Shown here piece after piece: positions 61,895-64,000 of a stretch of 64,000 bases of DNA. The translations under genes were made by a program, and so were the position numbers. Every line of letters starts with the position of its first letter. The stretch's first letter is position 1. The notes under the pieces were generated by a model, which did not search any database, was not told the DNA's origin, and saw nothing but the letters and a program-made list of their open reading frames with translations. This DNA is from Phycisphaerales bacterium (GTDB lineage: Bacteria > Planctomycetota > Phycisphaerae > Phycisphaerales > UBA1924), in NCBI GenBank assembly GCA_029260395.1, contig JAJDDJ010000013.1:496001-560000 (forward strand), written 5' to 3'.

Positions 61895-62542
61895 TCAGCG
61901 CCTGCGGCGGGCGGCCAGAGCACCACCAAAGCCGAGCAGGGCCACCGAGGCCGGAGCGGGAACGATCCTCATCCCGCCGTCGCCGCTGGTCACGCTCGAA
62001 TGGATGCTGCCGATGGCCACGCCCATCGCGATGCCGAGCCGGTCAACGCCGCCATTGGAAACGGTCCGCAGCGTGTTGAGCGGCTGGTCGAGGTCGAGGT
62101 CCACCACGGTGTCGGCGGGGGCGTCGTAGTCGAACAGGTTGAAGAGCATGGCGCTTGGGAAGATGAACGGCCCGCGGTCGACGCCGTCGCTCGAGATGTT
62201 GATGACGTACTGGTTGAAGTGCAGGCCCGAGTTGATATCGAGCACGTCCGTGCGCACGGTGACGGTGTTACGCATGCCCGCCGGATCGAACGGGAAGCGG
62301 ATGCCGTCGACATCGAAGTAGCCGCCCGTCACAGCGCCGTCGTACTGCTTGCGGTCGGCGGACACCTGCGATGCCGCGGTGTCGAGGTTGATCGTGACGA
62401 GCACCTCGACGGGCTTGCCGTGGAACGAAGCCCACGGCGTGTTGGTCGCCACGGTGCCGTTGTACAGGTACGAGACCGAGTCCGCTGACGCGAACGACGA
62501 GACAGCCACCACCGGGGCCAGAGCCCATGCCAATCGATTCAT
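61895..62542 (-). CDS. PEP-CTERM-like sorted secreted protein
   Basis: 215 residues. Signal peptide (LAWALAPVVAVSSFASA) and a sorting tail PAPASVALLGFGGALAA then RRRR, nearly the same as in the gene at 59961. The middle is a beta-rich domain (VEVLVTINLDTAAS, VDGIRFPFDPAGMRNTVTV, HFNQYVINISSDGVDRGP) without catalytic signature. GAGGGAG lies 7 nt before the ATG. A TTGACA promoter candidate and a strong terminator frame the gene, so it is likely monocistronic. Confidence 0.87.
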   Translation of the reverse strand: MNRLAWALAPVVAVSSFASADSVSYLYNGTVATNTPWASFHGKPVEVLVTINLDTAASQVSADRKQYDGAVTGGYFDVDGIRFPFDPAGMRNTVTVRTDVLDINSGLHFNQYVINISSDGVDRGPFIFPSAMLFNLFDYDAPADTVVDLDLDQPLNTLRTVSNGGVDRLGIAMGVAIGSIHSSVTSGDGGMRIVPAPASVALLGFGGALAARRRR

Positions 62543-62608
62543 GATTTACTCCCTCTCAAGCACTCTCTTCGGACCGGTGCCTAACAAGCGGCATCAGCCA
62601 ACTATCCA

Positions 62609-62638
62609 AGGCTAGGAACGGACTTTGAACGATGTCAA
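62609..62638 (-). promoter_or_regulatory. Candidate promoter of the second PEP-CTERM gene
   Basis: On the minus strand TTGACA (62633-62638) and TAGCCT (62609-62614) are 18 nt apart. The -35 is consensus, the -10 weak. Confidence 0.4.
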
Positions 62639-62721
62639 ACCCATTCGTCGGTGACACTTAGCGTGTTCGATGGGGGTCGCTGAGTTCTCGGACCGCATCT
62701 TCCGAGTGCTTGGGTCTCAGG

Positions 62722-62727
62722 TACGCT
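62722..62727 (+). promoter_or_regulatory. TACGCT -10-like hexamer, leaderless start
   Basis: TACGCT stands 6 nt before the ATG at 62734. No Shine-Dalgarno is present. Confidence 0.4.
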
Positions 62728-62733
62728 CTTGCC

Positions 62734-63090
62734 ATGGAACCAACCACCAAGGCCACAGCCGGTCGGCTCCGGGGCCACCTAGGCACCGCTTGCCTCACGC
62801 TCTCGGTCGCTGCATCCTCGGCTCTGGCAAGCCAGCAGCCACATGGACCGCGCTACGAGCGGCTCGGACCCGAGGGGATGATTCTCTTGGGCGGGCTGCT
62901 GCTCGCGGCGGGCGTGTTCTCGATCTACGGCGGGGTGCGCGCGCCCGACTGGTTCATGAACAACCGCCGCGCGCGGCCGCTGGTCGAGGCGCTCGGTCGA
63001 ACCGGCGCGCAGGCGTTCTACGTGCTGGTCGGCGTGTTCGTGATTTTTGTCGGCGCGGTGCTCACGTTGCTCGGCATCAACAAGCTGTGA
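62734..63090 (+). CDS. Small membrane protein
   Basis: 118 residues with three hydrophobic segments: LGTACLTLSVAASSALAS, then GMILLGGLLLAAGVFSIYGG and AFYVLVGVFVIFVGAVLTLLG. The region between the last two is basic (FMNNRRARPLVEALGRTG) and probably cytoplasmic. Unrecognised; the arrangement resembles small conserved membrane proteins of unknown role. It ends 3 bp from the convergent tRNA-binding-domain gene. Confidence 0.65.
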   Translation: MEPTTKATAGRLRGHLGTACLTLSVAASSALASQQPHGPRYERLGPEGMILLGGLLLAAGVFSIYGGVRAPDWFMNNRRARPLVEALGRTGAQAFYVLVGVFVIFVGAVLTLLGINKL

Positions 63091-63093
63091 GCC

Positions 63094-63516
63094 TCACGTA
63101 GCGATCGAGCCCGGCACAAGTTCGCTCATCGGGCTGAGCAGCACAACGCGGCGCGCGCCGTCTGGCCCTTCCGGCTGGTCGCTCCCGGCCAGCAACATGC
63201 CGCGCGATTCCTCGCCCCGGATCTTCCGAGGAGCAAGGTTGGCGACGATGACGATCAGCCTGCCGACCAGTTCCTCGGGCGTGTACGCACCGCGGATGCC
63301 CGCACAGATCTGTCTCGGCGTGCCCGAGCCGTCGTCGAGCTGAAGCCTCAGCAGCTTGTCGGCGTTGGGGTGGTTCTCAGCGACGAGCACCTTGGCCACG
63401 CGCAGGTCGACGCGTGCAAAATCCTCAAACGCGATCTCCGGCTTGAAGAAGCCCTGCGTCTCGGCTGGCTCGTCAGTCACCGGAGGCGTCGCTTGGCTGG
63501 TCGGTTCGTTGGTCAT
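63094..63516 (-). CDS. Stand-alone tRNA-binding (EMAP/Trbp111-like) domain protein
   Basis: 140 residues. From about residue 27 it matches the OB-fold tRNA-binding domain found at the C-terminus of methionyl-tRNA synthetase and in CsaA/Trbp111: FEDFARVDLRVAKVLVAENH, NADKLLRLQLDDGSGTPRQI, CAGIRGAYTPEELVGRLIVIV, ANLAPRKIRGEESRGMLLA. No catalytic MetRS domain is present, so it is a free-standing subunit or a MetRS partner. AGGAA lies 8 nt before the ATG. The start overlaps the upstream zinc-ribbon gene by 44 bp, so both are probably in one operon. Confidence 0.9.
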   Translation of the reverse strand: MTNEPTSQATPPVTDEPAETQGFFKPEIAFEDFARVDLRVAKVLVAENHPNADKLLRLQLDDGSGTPRQICAGIRGAYTPEELVGRLIVIVANLAPRKIRGEESRGMLLAGSDQPEGPDGARRVVLLSPMSELVPGSIAT

Positions 63517-64000
63517 CGGCGGGTTCCTGTTGCGATTGGTCTGGCTCTGGTTCGAGAATGGGTTCTGGTGTCGGCTCGCGGACCCACTGGCCATCGCGCC
63601 AGAGCCTCGCGAGCGGGTCCACACCATAGAACCGCTGCAGGCCCGAGACGGACGGCTCGCGCAACGGCTCGCCCCCGTCGAGTTCGAGCTGCGCTCCCCA
63701 AGTGCGAACCGATCCATTCAAAAGCCTTAGCTCGGCGCGCAAATGGGCGGAAAGCTCCTGGCCCGTCATCTCGCGTGGGCCGGGATTACCAAGACACGTC
63801 GGGCAGCGCGAACGCTCGACATCGCCGTCGCGCCTGCGGGCGATCACCCTCTGATTGCCGCACTCCGGGCAGGGCCAGCCCCGGCTCAGCCGCTCGACCA
63901 GCCCGGAAGCGCCACCGCCCCCAGTTATACCGAGCAGAGGCGTCACCTCTGCGAGCACCGCACGCACGCTCGGCTCGTCAAGCCGCTTAACCGCTTCACG
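63473..64000 (-). CDS. Zinc-ribbon protein, 5' end beyond the window
   Basis: The frame stays open to the window edge, so only the C-terminal 175 residues are visible. They contain RGWPCPECGNQRVIARRRDG and, 17 residues after the first pair, SRCPTCLGNPGPREM, a CxxC...CxxC zinc ribbon, then a soluble segment (LSAHLRAELRLLNGSVRTWG) and an acidic Pro/Glu/Gln-rich tail. The upstream part (EAVKRLDEPSVRAVLAEVTP) is helical. No family is assigned. It overlaps the tRNA-binding-domain gene by 44 bp in the same direction. Confidence 0.65.
   Translation of the reverse strand, partial: REAVKRLDEPSVRAVLAEVTPLLGITGGGGASGLVERLSRGWPCPECGNQRVIARRRDGDVERSRCPTCLGNPGPREMTGQELSAHLRAELRLLNGSVRTWGAQLELDGGEPLREPSVSGLQRFYGVDPLARLWRDGQWVREPTPEPILEPEPDQSQQEPADDQRTDQPSDASGD

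Overview
The window is high-GC, densely coded bacterial DNA that fits a planctomycete of the class Phycisphaerae, probably order Phycisphaerales. The clues are four secreted proteins ending in paired dockerin-like modules closing with GLIGPCP, two proteins ending in a PEP-CTERM-like tail of the PAPAS...ALLGFGG...ARRRR type, an AdoCbl-dependent ribonucleotide reductase, and many small functionally mixed operons on both strands. I see no rRNA, tRNA, CRISPR array, transposase or integrase. The taxonomic call is inference from these hallmarks.

Layout. 0.1-8.2 kb: a secreted unknown, a primary-type sigma-70 factor, a UVR-motif protein, mnmG with a small upstream gene, and an exopolysaccharide-type sugar transferase. 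8.4-12.6 kb: two secreted dockerin-bearing beta-propeller proteins. 12.6-17 kb: a DnaJ-type co-chaperone, a CpcT/CpeT-FKBP fusion, malate dehydrogenase and an unknown. 17-22 kb: a nucleotide operon with dcd and nrdJ separated by two low-GC small genes. 22.4-28.6 kb: a FlgI-like lipoprotein and smc. 28.7-34.4 kb: pyrD with a CPBP protease, a TPR-YggX fusion and a propeller metalloprotease with dockerin modules. 34.7-38.7 kb: an HTH-like ORF antisense to a DUF58 gene, a secreted coiled-coil protein, and an HNH endonuclease gene inserted beside a 3D-domain gene. 38.8-43.1 kb: TSUP permease, HtpX protease, cmk-plsC, TIM-barrel protein. 43.3-49.6 kb: gcvH, an ABC exporter pair and uvrB in one direction. 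49.6-53.4 kb: TPR, HEAT-like and kinase-like proteins. 53.7-57.9 kb: hppD, fabH, then a second copy of the hppD 3' end coupled to low-GC accessory genes. 58-64 kb: secreted dockerin and PEP-CTERM proteins, a propeller, small membrane proteins, a stand-alone tRNA-binding domain and a zinc-ribbon gene cut by the window edge.

The most unusual signals are these. (1) At two separate loci the 3' end of a chromosomal gene (the 3D-domain gene and hppD) is present twice, and the second copy is joined to a lower-GC accessory gene. The hppD tail copy differs from the original only by synonymous changes, including a Ser codon switch TCG/AGC. No integrase is present. (2) Eight genes have a TANNNT hexamer 5-6 nt before their start codon and mostly lack a Shine-Dalgarno, which suggests leaderless transcription. 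(3) The smc leader can fold into two mutually exclusive hairpins, one of which covers the ribosome binding site. (4) Several domain fusions look unusual: TPR-YggX, CpcT/CpeT-FKBP, and a FlgI-like lipoprotein with a HEAT-like middle.
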